From positions 1-45,835 of the forward strand of contig JADLFG010000018.1 in the NCBI GenBank assembly GCA_020845695.1: 45,835 nucleotides of DNA. Direction: 5' to 3'. A program made the translations under genes and the position numbers. The notes under the pieces were generated by a model. It was not told the DNA's origin and ran no database searches. It saw only the letters and a list, made by a program, of their open reading frames with translations. Below are positions 7,242 through 16,426 of this stretch, piece after piece (the stretch's first letter is position 1; each line of letters starts with the position of its first letter). This DNA comes from Thermoleophilia bacterium (GTDB lineage: Bacteria > Actinomycetota > Thermoleophilia > Gaiellales > Gaiellaceae).

Positions 7242-8360
7242 ATGCGCCGGTCGTTCACGAGCGTTCTGCTCGCCCTGGTACTGCTCGTCGCAGCACCCGC
7301 GGCTGCCGCGGCCGAGCTGGCTCCGCCACCGCCACCCGCGGGCGAGGGGAGCCCGCCGGTGGGCGGGGGTGCGGAGAGCGCATCTTGGGCGAAGGCCGAG
7401 ATCGTCGCGGTCGTCGCGGCCGGGCTGATGGCGCCCTCTGTCTCGGAGTTCCGACCGGAAGACGTGCTGACGAGGGGAGAGCTGGCCGAGTTGCTCACGG
7501 CGCTCGGTGGGCGCACGGCCGTGCCGGCCGACCCCGCCCGCCGCGTGCGTCTGCGGGAGCTCGACGCCGCGCTGGTGCGGCTGCTCGGGCTCCGGGCCAG
7601 TGCGAGACAGCTCAAGGCGACGCTCGCTGCGGCAGGTCTCGCGCCCCGCAGCTACACGGCGACCGAGGTCGTCGCCCGGCTGCTCGGCCTCCGGCTCAAC
7701 CATCCCGAGTCCGACGATCGGCTCGAGCTGCTCCCGAACGACCCGATCACCCGGGCGGAGACGGCCTACTCGGTCGCTCGCCTGCTGGTTCTCCGTGGCA
7801 GCGGCGAGGCGCAGGCCGCCGGTGCGCGTGTCTCCTCGCTCACGATTCCGCAGCTGACCGACTGGCAGCGGCGCGTGCTCGAGCGGGCTGTGCACTTCGT
7901 CGGCTACCCGTACGTGTGGGGCGGCTCCTCGGAGCGGTCGCAGGCGCCCTTCGGCACGGAGGTGTCGGGCGGCTTCGACTGCTCCGGCCTCGTCTGGCGC
8001 GTGTACAAGCTCGAGCCGTTCGACGGCGGCGACGCGCTCTCGGGAACGCTCGAGGGCCGGACGACGTACGCGATGAGCGGCGAGGTGCCGAGGGAGCTTC
8101 GAATCCCGTTCGACCAGCTCCAGCCCGCCGATGTCATCTTCTTTGGCGACCGCGGGCCCGGGTCGAAGCCGGGGCAGGTCGGGCACATGGGCATCTACCT
8201 CGGCGGCGGCTGGTTCGTGCACTCCTCGAGCCGCGGCACGACCATCGCACCGCTCGAGGGGTGGTATTCGGAGCGCTTCGCCTGGGGGCGACGGCCGCTC
8301 GCCGAGGCCGGTCTTGCCGAGCCCGGTCTCGCCGAGCCCGCCACTCCCCCGAGCGGGTGA
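7242..8360 (+). CDS. Secreted NlpC/P60 hydrolase with SLH-like repeats
   Basis: A 372-residue exported peptidoglycan hydrolase. Residues 1-25 form a signal peptide (positive MRR, hydrophobic core, AAAA end). Two S-layer-homology-like segments follow, about 48-90 and 145-190; the second has the typical LLPNDPITRAETAYSVARLL. They may anchor the protein to the cell wall. The C-terminal NlpC/P60 domain starts near 215 and has YVWGG, the catalytic Cys247 in FDCSGLVW, the catalytic His in VGHMGIYLG, and a third His in WFVHSSSRG. The expected activity is cleavage of a stem-peptide bond. A GLAEPGLAEP repeat ends the protein. Confidence 0.85.
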   Translation: MRRSFTSVLLALVLLVAAPAAAAAELAPPPPPAGEGSPPVGGGAESASWAKAEIVAVVAAGLMAPSVSEFRPEDVLTRGELAELLTALGGRTAVPADPARRVRLRELDAALVRLLGLRASARQLKATLAAAGLAPRSYTATEVVARLLGLRLNHPESDDRLELLPNDPITRAETAYSVARLLVLRGSGEAQAAGARVSSLTIPQLTDWQRRVLERAVHFVGYPYVWGGSSERSQAPFGTEVSGGFDCSGLVWRVYKLEPFDGGDALSGTLEGRTTYAMSGEVPRELRIPFDQLQPADVIFFGDRGPGSKPGQVGHMGIYLGGGWFVHSSSRGTTIAPLEGWYSERFAWGRRPLAEAGLAEPGLAEPATPPSG

Positions 8361-8378
8361 TCCTCGCGCCGGGTTTCT

Positions 8379-8394
8379 TCCCCCTTCGGGGGGA
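8379..8394. terminator. Possible small hairpin terminator
   Basis: TCCCCC-TTC-GGGGGG, 18 nt after the NlpC/P60 stop. The stem is strong but no T-run follows, so termination is only suggested. Confidence 0.3.
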
Positions 8395-8436
8395 TGCGGT
8401 GTCCCCGTTCTGGCGTTGATACTGAGACGGTTCACC

Positions 8437-9768
8437 GTGAATACCGGCCCGCTCACCATACGCATCCCCGGCCGGCGGGCCTCCCGCTGCGGCCGCGCCC
8501 TGTCCGCCGGGCTCCTCGCCGCCGTTCTGGGCGTGCTCGCGCTCGCGGGTTGGAGCTACGCCACGTCGCGCTGGTGGCTACTCCTCGTCGTCGCGTTGGG
8601 CGGGCCCCTGGTCGCCGTCGCGCTGAACCGGCTCTTCCTCCGCGGCGCGCTCGAGGCCACGAGACTTGCCCTCACCGATCAGCTCACAGGACTCGGGAAC
8701 TACCGGCGCTTCCTCGAGCGGCTGGAGCGTGACGGCGACGCCGCCGGGAGCGCCGGCCGCCCGCTTGCCCTCTGTCTCCTCGACGTCGACAACTTCAAGC
8801 GGGTCAACGACCGGTTCGGCCACCCCGCCGGCGACCGGGTGCTTGCGGAGGTCGCGGCGTGCCTACGCCACGGCGGCGAGGCGTTCCGGCTCGGCGGCGA
8901 CGAGTTCGCGCTGCTCCTGCCCGGTCGTGACGAAGCGGCCGCTGTCGCGATCGCGGAGGCTGTCCTTCGGCGCGTGCGAGCGGCGACCTACAGCCACGGG
9001 GAGGCGGTCACGGTATCGGCGGGCGTCGCCGTGTTCCCGGCCGACGGCCTCGCTCGCAGCGGGCTTGTCCGGGCGGCCGACAGCGCTCTCTATCACGCCA
9101 AGGGCGGCGGCCGTGACTGCGTGCGCGCCCACCGGCTGGAGCCCGAGTGGGACCCCGGGCAGCTTGTGGGCTCGGGCCCCACGAGCGTGCTCGTCCAGGC
9201 TGCCGCGGCGCTCCAGGGTGCCGTGCAGGCCAGGGGGCTCGAGAGTGGCCACGGGGCCGCGGCCGGCGAGCTCGCGGCCAGAGTCGCCAGGCGGATGGGC
9301 CTCGCTCCCGAGCACGTCGATCTGATCCGCGTTGCCGCAACGCTCAGTGACGTCGGCAAGCTCGCTCTTCCCGACGAGCTACTGAGCAAGTCCGGTCCGC
9401 TCACCGAGACGGAGCGGCGCGCGCTCGAGCGCCACCCGCTGATCGGATCGGAGATCCTCGATTCGCTCGGCGCAGACGCCGTGGCCACGTGGGTGCGACA
9501 CCACCACGAGCGCTGGGACGGCGACGGCTACCCCGGCCGGCTCGCGGGCGAGCGGATCCCGCTCGGGGCGCGCATCCTCTTCGTGGCCGACGCGTTCGAG
9601 GCGATGACGAGCGACCAGGCGTGGCGGCCCGGGTTGACCTGCGAGGAGGCGGTGGCCGAGCTCGAGCGCTGCGCCGGGACGCAGTTCGACCCGGAGGTCG
9701 TCGCGGCCTTCGCGGCGGAGCTGGCGCCGGCGCTGCCGCTCGCCCTGCCGGTCGCGGTCGGCGCCTGA
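8437..9768 (+). CDS. Membrane GGDEF diguanylate cyclase with degenerate HD-GYP domain
   Basis: 443 residues. Two hydrophobic segments near 20-40 and 45-62 anchor it in the membrane. The GGDEF domain follows: DQLTGLGNYR, DVDNFKRVND, and an intact RLGGDEFALLLPG active site, so cyclic-di-GMP synthesis is likely. The inhibitory I-site RxxD is absent (RHGG instead). The C-terminal half is an HD-GYP domain with HHHERWDGDGYPGRL, but its namesake HD pair reads SD (LSDVGKLALPD), losing a metal-binding His. Hydrolysis of c-di-GMP by this half is therefore doubtful. The GTG start is chosen because it precedes a charged N-terminus and the first helix. Confidence 0.85.
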   Translation: MNTGPLTIRIPGRRASRCGRALSAGLLAAVLGVLALAGWSYATSRWWLLLVVALGGPLVAVALNRLFLRGALEATRLALTDQLTGLGNYRRFLERLERDGDAAGSAGRPLALCLLDVDNFKRVNDRFGHPAGDRVLAEVAACLRHGGEAFRLGGDEFALLLPGRDEAAAVAIAEAVLRRVRAATYSHGEAVTVSAGVAVFPADGLARSGLVRAADSALYHAKGGGRDCVRAHRLEPEWDPGQLVGSGPTSVLVQAAAALQGAVQARGLESGHGAAAGELAARVARRMGLAPEHVDLIRVAATLSDVGKLALPDELLSKSGPLTETERRALERHPLIGSEILDSLGADAVATWVRHHHERWDGDGYPGRLAGERIPLGARILFVADAFEAMTSDQAWRPGLTCEEAVAELERCAGTQFDPEVVAAFAAELAPALPLALPVAVGA

Positions 9769-9990
9769 GGGCTGCGGCCCAGCCCGGATTCACTGACCCG
9801 GTGGCGTGGTGCGCCCGTCCGGACGCGCCGGGTCGCTCCCCGTCCGGCCCGTGGCGCCTTTCCGGACCCGAGCCCGCTGCGCCGGATCACCGCGGGAACG
9901 GCCCGGCCCCGGCCCGTCCGCTCCGGGCGCGACCGTTCTCGCGGCCCCGCCGAGCGCGAGCGCGACCATGTATCCCGGGTGGATCCGGGC

Positions 9991-11568
9991 TCAGAGCGGG
10001 ATGTTCCCGTGCTTGCGCTGCGGGGTGCGCTCGCGCTTCGTCAGCGCGGTACGCAGCGCTTCGACGAGCACCGGCCGGCTCCGGCGCGGCTCGATCACAT
10101 CGTCGACGTAGCCGCGCTCGGCTGCGGTGTAGGGGTTTGCGAACTCGGCCTTGTAGGCGTCGATCAACTCGGCGCGGCGGGTCTCGGGGTCGGCGGCCTC
10201 CTCGAGCTCCCGGCGAAAGACGATGTTGACGGCACCCTCGGGTCCCATCACCGCGACCTCGGCGGTCGGCCAGGCGAAGTTGAAGTCGGCGCGGATGTGC
10301 TTCGAGCTCATGACGTCGTACGCCCCGCCATAGGCCTTGCGGGTGATCAGCGCCACCTTCGGGACCGTCGCCTCGCAGTAGGCATAGAGGAGCTTCGCGC
10401 CGTGGCGGATGATGCCGCCCCACTCCTGGGCCGTTCCGGGCAGAAAGCCGGGTACGTCGACGAGCGTGATGAGCGGGATGTTGAACGCGTCGCAGGTGCG
10501 CACGAAGCGCGCGCCCTTGACCGAGGAGTCGATGTCGAGCGTGCCCGCGAGCGCCTTCGGGTTGTTCGCAACGATCCCGACCGGGTGGCCACCGAGGCGA
10601 GCGAAGCCGCAGACGATGTTCTCCGCCCAGCGTGGCTGCACTTCGAGGAAGTCGCCACCGTCGACAATCCGGTCGATGACGTGGCGGATGTCGTAGGGCT
10701 TGTTCGGGTTGTCGGGGACGATCCGGTCGAGCTCCGGGTCCTCCCGGTCGACCGGATCGGCCGGCTCGGCGAACGGTGGCGCCTCGCGGTTGTTCTGCGG
10801 CAGGAAGGAGAGGAGGTAGCGGGCGTCTTCGAGGGCAGCGTTCTCGTCGGGCGCGGTCAGGTGCGCGACCCCGGAGCGAGAGGCGTGGGTGGCCGCGCCG
10901 CCGAGCTCTTCGAACGTGACCTCCTCGCCCGTAACGGTCTTCACGACCTCCGGCCCGGTGATGAACATGTACGAGGTCTTCTCGACCATCAACACGAAGT
11001 CGGTCATCGCCGGCGAATAGACAGCACCGCCGGCGCAGGGGCCCATGATCAGGCTGAGCTGCGGGATCACGCCCGACGCCTGAACGTTTCGCCAGAAGAT
11101 CTCGGCGTAGCCTCCGAGCGAGACGACCCCCTCCTGGATCCGCGCGCCCCCCGAGTCGTTGATCCCGACGAGCGGGCAGCCGTAGCGAAGCGCGAGGTCC
11201 ATCACCTTGCAGATCTTCTCGGCGAATGCCTCCGAGAGCGTGCCTCCGAAGACGGTGAAGTCCTGCGAGAAGACGAAGACGCGGCGGCCGAAGACGGTTC
11301 CGTGCCCGGTGACGACCGCGTCACCCCACGGCCGCCGGTCCATCATCCCGAAATGCGGGTTGCGGTGGCGCACGTAGCGGTCGAGCTCGACGAAGCTCCC
11401 CGGGTCGAGCAGCTTCTCGATCCGCTCGCGCGCGAGCAGCTTGCCGCGTCCGCGCTGACGCTCGATCGCCTTCGGGTCGCCCTGGTGCGCTGCCTCCTCG
11501 CGCAGCGCGGCCAGACGTTCGAGCTTCCCCTCCGTCGTCTCGCGCGGCCCCTGGTCGGTCGCTGCCAT
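9991..11568 (-). CDS. Acyl-CoA carboxylase beta (carboxyltransferase), propionyl-CoA type
   Basis: 525 residues, the usual length for AccD/PccB carboxyltransferases, which move CO2 from carboxybiotin to acyl-CoA. The N-terminal crotonase-like half has [13 protein letters not shown] and [13 protein letters not shown] (oxyanion glycines). The C-terminal half has [13 protein letters not shown] and [14 protein letters not shown]. The Asp in GGAYDVM is the position (422 in Streptomyces PccB) known to favour propionyl-CoA, against Ile for acetyl-CoA. Combined with the adjacent mutase gene, propionyl-CoA carboxylase is the best call. ATG start, with a -10 box 6 nt upstream. The 222 bp downstream of its stop hold no recognised feature. 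Confidence 0.92.
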   Translation of the reverse strand: MAATDQGPRETTEGKLERLAALREEAAHQGDPKAIERQRGRGKLLARERIEKLLDPGSFVELDRYVRHRNPHFGMMDRRPWGDAVVTGHGTVFGRRVFVFSQDFTVFGGTLSEAFAEKICKVMDLALRYGCPLVGINDSGGARIQEGVVSLGGYAEIFWRNVQASGVIPQLSLIMGPCAGGAVYSPAMTDFVLMVEKTSYMFITGPEVVKTVTGEEVTFEELGGAATHASRSGVAHLTAPDENAALEDARYLLSFLPQNNREAPPFAEPADPVDREDPELDRIVPDNPNKPYDIRHVIDRIVDGGDFLEVQPRWAENIVCGFARLGGHPVGIVANNPKALAGTLDIDSSVKGARFVRTCDAFNIPLITLVDVPGFLPGTAQEWGGIIRHGAKLLYAYCEATVPKVALITRKAYGGAYDVMSSKHIRADFNFAWPTAEVAVMGPEGAVNIVFRRELEEAADPETRRAELIDAYKAEFANPYTAAERGYVDDVIEPRRSRPVLVEALRTALTKRERTPQRKHGNIPL

Positions 11569-11574
11569 GCGCAG

Positions 11575-11580
11575 AGACTA
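11575..11580 (-). promoter_or_regulatory. -10 box for the carboxyltransferase gene
   Basis: TAGTCT on the minus strand, 6 nt before the ATG; leaderless arrangement. Confidence 0.6.
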
Positions 11581-11642
11581 TTCGCCGCGGCTTCGGGATG
11601 CGCTCGCGGCCGTCCGCGCCCCCCGGAAGGGGTCTCGGAAGG

Positions 11643-11672
11643 AAGGGGTCTGACCCCGGGGTCAGACCCCTT
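11643..11672. repeat. GGGGTCAGACCCC palindrome pair
   Basis: Two abutting units of opposite orientation; the palindrome extends to AAGGGG...CCCCTT. It lies about 65 bp upstream of the carboxyltransferase -10 box. Confidence 0.75.
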
Positions 11673-11773
11673 GCTGCGGGGGCACTGAGACCCTCGCAAG
11701 AAACCCGTCTCCCCAGCGGGGTTGCATCGCGCTCGGGGCCGGCCTCGAGAATCGGAGTTGAGTCCCGCGATGT

Positions 11774-11790
11774 CAAGGGGTCTGACCCTT
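11774..11790. repeat. Single GGGGTCTGACCC unit
   Basis: CAAGGGGTCTGACCCTTG is one unit with extended arms, beyond the mutase 3' end. Confidence 0.65.
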
Positions 11791-11876
11791 GTTTCGGCAA
11801 GCGATGTAGATGACGTGCGAGGATTCGCCGGCCGAGAACGTGCGCCCCGCGAGCGGGATCGGTCGGTGACGGCCGG

Positions 11877-13451
11877 TCAGAACGAGATCTGCGCGTCGTA
11901 GGTGCCGAGCTCCTCGCGGAGCACGTCGCACACCTCCCCGATCGTGCAGTGGGCCGCGAGAGCGATCCGCATCGGGTGGAGGAGGTTGGCGGTGCCGCGG
12001 GCGGCCTCGCGAACTCCGGCGAGCGCCGCCGCGGCGGCGGCGGCGTCTCGACCCGAGCGCACCGCACGGGTGCGCTCGACCTGCTGGCGCTCGAGCTCGG
12101 GATCGATCCGCTGCAGCTCGGGCTCGGCCTCCTCGCCGGAGGCGAACGCGTTGACGCCGACGATCACCCGCTCTCCGGCCTCCACCGCGCGCTGGTGCTC
12201 GTACGCGGACTCCGCGATCTCGCCCTGGACGAAGCCGGTCTCGATCGCCGCGACCGCGCCGCCGAGCGCGTCGATGCGCCCGATCAGCTCCGCGGCCCCC
12301 TGCTCCAGCTCCCGTGTCAGCGCCTCGATCGCGAACGCGCCGCCGAGCGGGTCGGCCGTGTCCGTCGTGCCGGCCTCGTGCTGGAGGATCTGCTGCGTGC
12401 GTACCGCGAGTTGCGCCGAGCGCTCGGTCGGGAGCGCGAGCGCCTCGTCGAACCCGTTCGTGTGCAGCGACTGCGCGCCGCCGCACGCGGCCGCGAGCGC
12501 TTGCACGGCCACGCGCACCACGTTGTTCTCGGGCTGCTGCGCCGTCAGGGTCGAGCCGCCGGTCTGCGCGTGGAAGCGCAGAGCGAGCGCCTTCGGATTG
12601 GTCGCCCCCAGCCGCTCGCGCATGATCCGCGCCCACATCCGCCGGGCGGCCCGGAACTTCGCCACCTCTTCGAAGAAGTGGTTGTGCGCGTTGAAGAAGA
12701 ACGAGAGCCGCTCCCCGAACTCGTCGGGCGACAGCCCCGCCGCCACCGCCGCCTCGCAGTAGGCGATCCCGTTCGCGAGCGTGAACGCGAGCTCCTGCAC
12801 GGCCGTCGCGCCGGCCTCCCGGATGTGGTAGCCGGAGATCGAGATCGTGTTCCAGTGCGGCAGCCGCTCGCGGCAGTACGCGAACAGGTCGGTCGTGATC
12901 CGCATCGACGGCCGCGGCGGAAAGATGTAGTTGCCGCGCGCCGCGTACTCCTTGAGGATGTCGTTCTGAACCGTGCCGCGCAGCTTCTCGCCGGGCACAC
13001 CCTGCCGCTCGGCGACGAGCTCGTACGCGAGGAGCAGGAGCGCCGCCGGCGCGTTGATCGTCATCGAGGTCGAGACGCGGTCGAGCGGGATCCCCGCGAA
13101 GACCCGCTCGAGGTCGGGCAGCGAGTCGATCGCGACCCCGGAGCGACCGACCTCGCCCTCGGCCCGCGCGTGGTCTGAGTCGTAGCCAAGCTGTGTCGGC
13201 AGGTCGAACGCCACGGACAGCCCGGTCTGACCCTGCGCGAGGAGGAAGCGGAACCGCTCGTTCGTCTCCTCCGCGGTTCCGAAGCCCGCGTACTGGCGGA
13301 TCGTCCACGGGCGGCCGCGGTACATCGTCGGGTAGGGGCCGCGCGTGAACGGGTATTTGCCGGGCAGCTCCGCTTCGAGCTCGCCCACGTCCCTGGCGCT
13401 GTAGACGGGCGCAACCTCGATCCCGGACTCGGTCAGGCGCCGGTCGGCCAC
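11877..13451 (-). CDS. mcmA1: Methylmalonyl-CoA mutase, large (catalytic) subunit
   Basis: 524 residues: the TIM-barrel catalytic part only, without the C-terminal B12-binding domain (no DxHxxG). It is therefore a split mutase that needs a separate small subunit, not present in this window. The enzyme turns (R)-methylmalonyl-CoA into succinyl-CoA by a radical rearrangement. [15 protein letters not shown] binds CoA. Tyr54 (IRQY) and Arg172 (AARGNYIF) match Tyr89 and Arg207 of the Propionibacterium enzyme and have the same 118-residue spacing; isobutyryl-CoA mutases have Phe and Gln. SGYHIREAG carries the active-site His. GTG start, preceded by GAGGGGG, 10 nt after the dodecin stop, so the two genes are co-transcribed. 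Confidence 0.92.
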   Translation of the reverse strand: MADRRLTESGIEVAPVYSARDVGELEAELPGKYPFTRGPYPTMYRGRPWTIRQYAGFGTAEETNERFRFLLAQGQTGLSVAFDLPTQLGYDSDHARAEGEVGRSGVAIDSLPDLERVFAGIPLDRVSTSMTINAPAALLLLAYELVAERQGVPGEKLRGTVQNDILKEYAARGNYIFPPRPSMRITTDLFAYCRERLPHWNTISISGYHIREAGATAVQELAFTLANGIAYCEAAVAAGLSPDEFGERLSFFFNAHNHFFEEVAKFRAARRMWARIMRERLGATNPKALALRFHAQTGGSTLTAQQPENNVVRVAVQALAAACGGAQSLHTNGFDEALALPTERSAQLAVRTQQILQHEAGTTDTADPLGGAFAIEALTRELEQGAAELIGRIDALGGAVAAIETGFVQGEIAESAYEHQRAVEAGERVIVGVNAFASGEEAEPELQRIDPELERQQVERTRAVRSGRDAAAAAAALAGVREAARGTANLLHPMRIALAAHCTIGEVCDVLREELGTYDAQISF

Positions 13452-13461
13452 GGCCGCCCCC

Positions 13462-13659
13462 TCAGTCGACGAGGAACGTCAGCTTGAGGTGCACGTGGTA
13501 GTGGGCGACCCGCCCGTCCTCCACCGTCGCCTCGATCCCGTCGACCCAGACATGCTGCATGTTGCGGACGGTCTCGCCCGCCTTGGCGACTCCCTCGGCG
13601 ACGGCCTCCTCGATGCTGGCACCCGTCGCCGTCAGCTCGACGATCTTCGCAACCGACAT
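13462..13659 (-). CDS. Dodecin (flavin-binding storage protein)
   Basis: A 65-residue beta-alpha-beta-beta protein that forms hollow dodecamers binding flavins. [50 protein letters not shown]... follows the dodecin pattern closely; the Trp in HVWV is at the flavin-stacking position. A strong AGAGGAGG lies 6 nt before the ATG, one of the few clear ribosome sites in the window. It is the first gene of a two-gene unit with the mutase and is divergent from sucC. Confidence 0.9.
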   Translation of the reverse strand: MSVAKIVELTATGASIEEAVAEGVAKAGETVRNMQHVWVDGIEATVEDGRVAHYHVHLKLTFLVD

Positions 13660-13691
13660 GGGAACCTCCTCTGGTTCGGTTGGGCGGGCAC

Positions 13692-13697
13692 AGGATA
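13692..13697 (-). promoter_or_regulatory. -10 box for dodecin-mutase operon
   Basis: TATCCT on the minus strand. Transcription would start near 13685, giving a leader of about 26 nt with the AGAGGAGG ribosome site, unlike the leaderless neighbours. Confidence 0.5.
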
Positions 13698-13708
13698 GTG
13701 CGAGCGCC

Positions 13709-13714
13709 TAGACT
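13709..13714 (+). promoter_or_regulatory. -10 box for sucC
   Basis: TAGACT, 9 nt before the GTG start. The same hexamer precedes the genes at 16427 and 38231. Confidence 0.6.
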
Positions 13715-13723
13715 CCGGCCCCG

Positions 13724-14863
13724 GTGGATCTGTACGAGTACCAGGGCAAGGAGCTCTTCCGCCGCTTTGGAATCCCCGTTTCCGACGGGCGCCTCGCGCT
13801 CTCGCCGGAGGAGGCTCGGCAGGCGGCTCAGGAGCTCGGTGGCCCCGTCGTCGTCAAGGCGCAGGTGCACGTCGGCGGGCGCGGCAAGGCGGGCGGGATC
13901 AAGCTCGCGGCGGGCCCGTCCGAGGCTGAGGCACGCGCCACCGAGATCCTCGGAATGGACATCCGCGGCCACGTCGTGCACCGCCTCTGGATCGAGAAGG
14001 CCTCGGACATCGAGCGCGAGTACTACCTCTCGATCACGTTCGACCGCGGCGAGAAGAAGCCGCTCTTCATGCTCACGACCGAGGGTGGGATCGACATCGA
14101 GCACCTCGCGACCACCTCGCCCGAGAAGCTCGCACGCCTCCACGTCGACCCGCTCGTCGGCTTCCATCCGTTCCAGGCGCGCTGGCTCTGCTTCACCGCC
14201 GGAATCCGCGAGCCGGCCGAGCAGAAGCAAGTGATCGCCATCGTCGGCAAGCTCTACGAGGCGTTCGCCTCCTGCGAGGCGATGTTGTGCGAGATCAACC
14301 CGCTGATCGTGACCCCCGCGGGCGAGGTGCGCGCTCTCGACGCGAAGGTGACGATCGACGACAACGCCCTCTATCGCCACCCTGATCTCGCCGAGTTGCG
14401 CGACCTCGCGGCCGGCGACGCGCAGGAGCAGAGGGCGCGGGAGAAGGGGCTCGCCTACGTGAAGCTCGACGGCGACATCGGCATTCTCGGCAACGGCGCC
14501 GGCCTCGTCATGTCCACCCTGGACGTGGTCGCCCAGGCCGGCGGGAGGCCCGCGAACTTCTGCGACATCGGCGGCGGCGCCCAGGCCGACGTCGTCGTCG
14601 GCGCGCTCGAGGTGATCACCGCGGATCCCGTCAAGGCGATCCTGTTCAACATCTTCGGCGGCATCACCCGCGGCGGCGAGGTCGCCCGCGGCCTGCTCGA
14701 AGCGCTCGAGCGGATCGGCATCGACGTACCCGTTGTCGTCCGTCTCGACGGCACGGAGGCGGACGAGGGCCGCCGGCTGCTCGCCGAGTCCTCGCCCGCG
14801 AACGTCCACGTCGAGGCGACGATGTTGGCCGCCGCCGAGCGCGTCGTGGAGCTCGCCCGGTGA
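13724..14863 (+). CDS. sucC: Succinyl-CoA synthetase beta subunit
   Basis: 379 residues. With SucD it interconverts succinyl-CoA and succinate while making ATP or GTP. The N-terminus DLYEYQGKELFRRFGIPVSDG opens the ATP-grasp fold. KAQVHVGGRGKAGGIKLA (about residues 46-63) is the nucleotide-binding glycine-rich strand, and CEINPLIVT the metal-binding segment. FCDIGGGAQADVV and FNIFGGITRGGEVARG form the C-terminal phosphate-binding loop. The GTG start is fixed by the -10 box and by the conserved first residues. The next gene overlaps by GTGA. Confidence 0.95.
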   Translation: MDLYEYQGKELFRRFGIPVSDGRLALSPEEARQAAQELGGPVVVKAQVHVGGRGKAGGIKLAAGPSEAEARATEILGMDIRGHVVHRLWIEKASDIEREYYLSITFDRGEKKPLFMLTTEGGIDIEHLATTSPEKLARLHVDPLVGFHPFQARWLCFTAGIREPAEQKQVIAIVGKLYEAFASCEAMLCEINPLIVTPAGEVRALDAKVTIDDNALYRHPDLAELRDLAAGDAQEQRAREKGLAYVKLDGDIGILGNGAGLVMSTLDVVAQAGGRPANFCDIGGGAQADVVVGALEVITADPVKAILFNIFGGITRGGEVARGLLEALERIGIDVPVVVRLDGTEADEGRRLLAESSPANVHVEATMLAAAERVVELAR

Positions 14864-15507
14864 GCGCCGGGGCCGGCGAGCCTTGGAGCGCCCGCGCCGA
14901 GGCCTACCGCGAGAGCGAGGCTCATCGCGAGGGCCCCGACCTCGACCTGCTCGTCGAGTGGTCGGCGGGAGCGCGTACCGCGCTCGACGTCGGCAGCGGC
15001 GGCGGCCACGTCGCCCGGCGGCTTCGCGACGCCGGCCTCGCCGTGACGACCTGCGACCCGGCACCCGGCATGACCCCCGACGTCGTCTGCGCGGCCGAGC
15101 ACATCCCGTTCGCCGACGGCAGCTTCGACGTCGTCGCGACGAGGCTCGCGGCGCACCACTTCGCGGACGCGCGGGTCGCCGTGGGCGAGCTTGCGCGCGT
15201 CTCGGCCGACCGCGTGCTCGTCGCCGATAACCTGTTCGCGGGCGACGCGGCCGAAGAGGCCGAGCGGCTGCGCGACCCGTCGCACGTGCGCACGTACACG
15301 GAGGCCGGCTGGCGCGGGCTGTTCGAGGACGCCGGCATCCGCGTGCTCGACCTGCGCGTGCTCGAGCGCACGATCGAGCTCGAGTCGTGGCTCGCGCGTG
15401 CCGGCTGCGAGGGGGAGGAGGCCGACCGGGTTTGTGCTCTCCTCGCCGACCGGCTCGACGGCGGCCGGCTGCGGCTCGAGCGGATCTGCGTGAGGGGAGG
15501 CAGGTAG
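14860..15507 (+). CDS. Class I SAM-dependent methyltransferase between sucC and sucD
   Basis: 215 residues. Motif [16 protein letters not shown] (about residues 41-55) binds S-adenosylmethionine. Asp in TTCDPAPGM is the usual ribose-contacting position, and [20 protein letters not shown] is motif II/post-II of the UbiE/methyltransferase-11 group. The substrate is unknown. The gene overlaps sucC by 4 nt and sucD by 1 nt, so it is translated as part of the succinyl-CoA synthetase operon, an unusual insertion. Confidence 0.82.
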   Translation: MSAGAGEPWSARAEAYRESEAHREGPDLDLLVEWSAGARTALDVGSGGGHVARRLRDAGLAVTTCDPAPGMTPDVVCAAEHIPFADGSFDVVATRLAAHHFADARVAVGELARVSADRVLVADNLFAGDAAEEAERLRDPSHVRTYTEAGWRGLFEDAGIRVLDLRVLERTIELESWLARAGCEGEEADRVCALLADRLDGGRLRLERICVRGGR

Positions 15508-16385
15508 TGGCGATCATCGTCGATGCGGCGACGCGGCTCGTCGTCCAGGGCATCACCGGCCGCGAGGGCCAGTTCCACGCGCTGCGAAACCGCGCGTACG
15601 GGACGAGCCTCGTCGCGGGCGTCACGCCCGGCAAGGGCGGCGAGTCCGTCGAGGGTGTCCCCGTCTTCGACTCGGTGCGCGACGCGGTCGCCGCGACGCA
15701 GCCGAACACGAGCATGGTCTTCGTCCCCGCTCGCTTTGCCGCCGACGCGATCTACGAGGCGGTGGACGCTGGCATCGGGACCGTGATCTGCATCACCGAG
15801 GGGATCCCCGCCCACGACATGCTTCGGATCTACAACTACATCCGTCCCCGCGGCGTCACGCTCGTCGGGCCGAACTGCCCGGGGGTGCTGTCGCCCGGCA
15901 AGGCGAACGTGGGGATCATCCCCGCCGAGATCTTCTCGCCCGGCCCGGTCGGGCTCGTCAGCCGCTCCGGCACGCTCACCTACCAGATCGGCAACGAGCT
16001 GACCCAGCTCGGGATCGGCCAGTCGACGATCGTCGGCATCGGCGGCGACCCGGTGGTCGGCACCTCGTTCATCGACGTGCTGGAGCGCTTCGAGTCCGAC
16101 CCGGAGACGCACTTCGTCGTCATGGTCGGCGAGATCGGCGGCTCCGAGGAGGAGAAGGCGGCCGACTTCATCGCCGGGCGGATGACGAAGCCGGTGGTCG
16201 GCTACATCGCTGGCCGCACCGCGCCGCCGGGCAAGACGATGGGCCACGCGGGTGCGATCATCTCCGGCTCCGCCGGCACCGCGCAGGCAAAACAGGAGGC
16301 GCTCGAGGCCCGCGGCGTCCGGGTCGGCACGAACCCGACCGAGGCCGCCCGCCTCGTCGCGGAGCTCGTCGGCGCCGCGGCCTGA
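15507..16385 (+). CDS. sucD: Succinyl-CoA synthetase alpha subunit
   Basis: 292 residues, normal for Suc[22 protein letters not shown] binds Co[32 protein letters not shown] and [10 protein letters not shown] are family hallmarks. [17 protein letters not shown] contains the catalytic, phosphorylated His (GHAGA). GTG start overlapping the methyltransferase stop (TAGTG), with GAGGGGAGG directly upstream as ribosome site. Pairs with sucC across the intervening methyltransferase gene. Confidence 0.95.
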   Translation: MAIIVDAATRLVVQGITGREGQFHALRNRAYGTSLVAGVTPGKGGESVEGVPVFDSVRDAVAATQPNTSMVFVPARFAADAIYEAVDAGIGTVICITEGIPAHDMLRIYNYIRPRGVTLVGPNCPGVLSPGKANVGIIPAEIFSPGPVGLVSRSGTLTYQIGNELTQLGIGQSTIVGIGGDPVVGTSFIDVLERFESDPETHFVVMVGEIGGSEEEKAADFIAGRMTKPVVGYIAGRTAPPGKTMGHAGAIISGSAGTAQAKQEALEARGVRVGTNPTEAARLVAELVGAAA

Positions 16386-16414
16386 CCGCCGGGCGCAGGT
16401 GCCTCGGCGGCCAC

Positions 16415-16420
16415 TAGACT
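16415..16420 (+). promoter_or_regulatory. -10 box for the aminotransferase
   Basis: TAGACT, exactly 6 nt before the GTG; leaderless. Confidence 0.6.
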
Positions 16421-16426
16421 GGCCCC

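Larger units (their letters stand above)
11569..11876. other. Intergenic region with two palindromic repeats
   Basis: About 308 bp between the carboxyltransferase start and the mutase stop. It contains the carboxyltransferase -10 box and two GGGGTCAGACCCC-family sites. No gene is supported; open frames across it are continuations of antisense frames. Confidence 0.6.

Noticed and set aside
9769..9990. Possible gene between the GGDEF protein and the carboxyltransferase 3' end
   Set aside because: Frames are short and Pro/Arg-rich with no start signal; no feature recognised.
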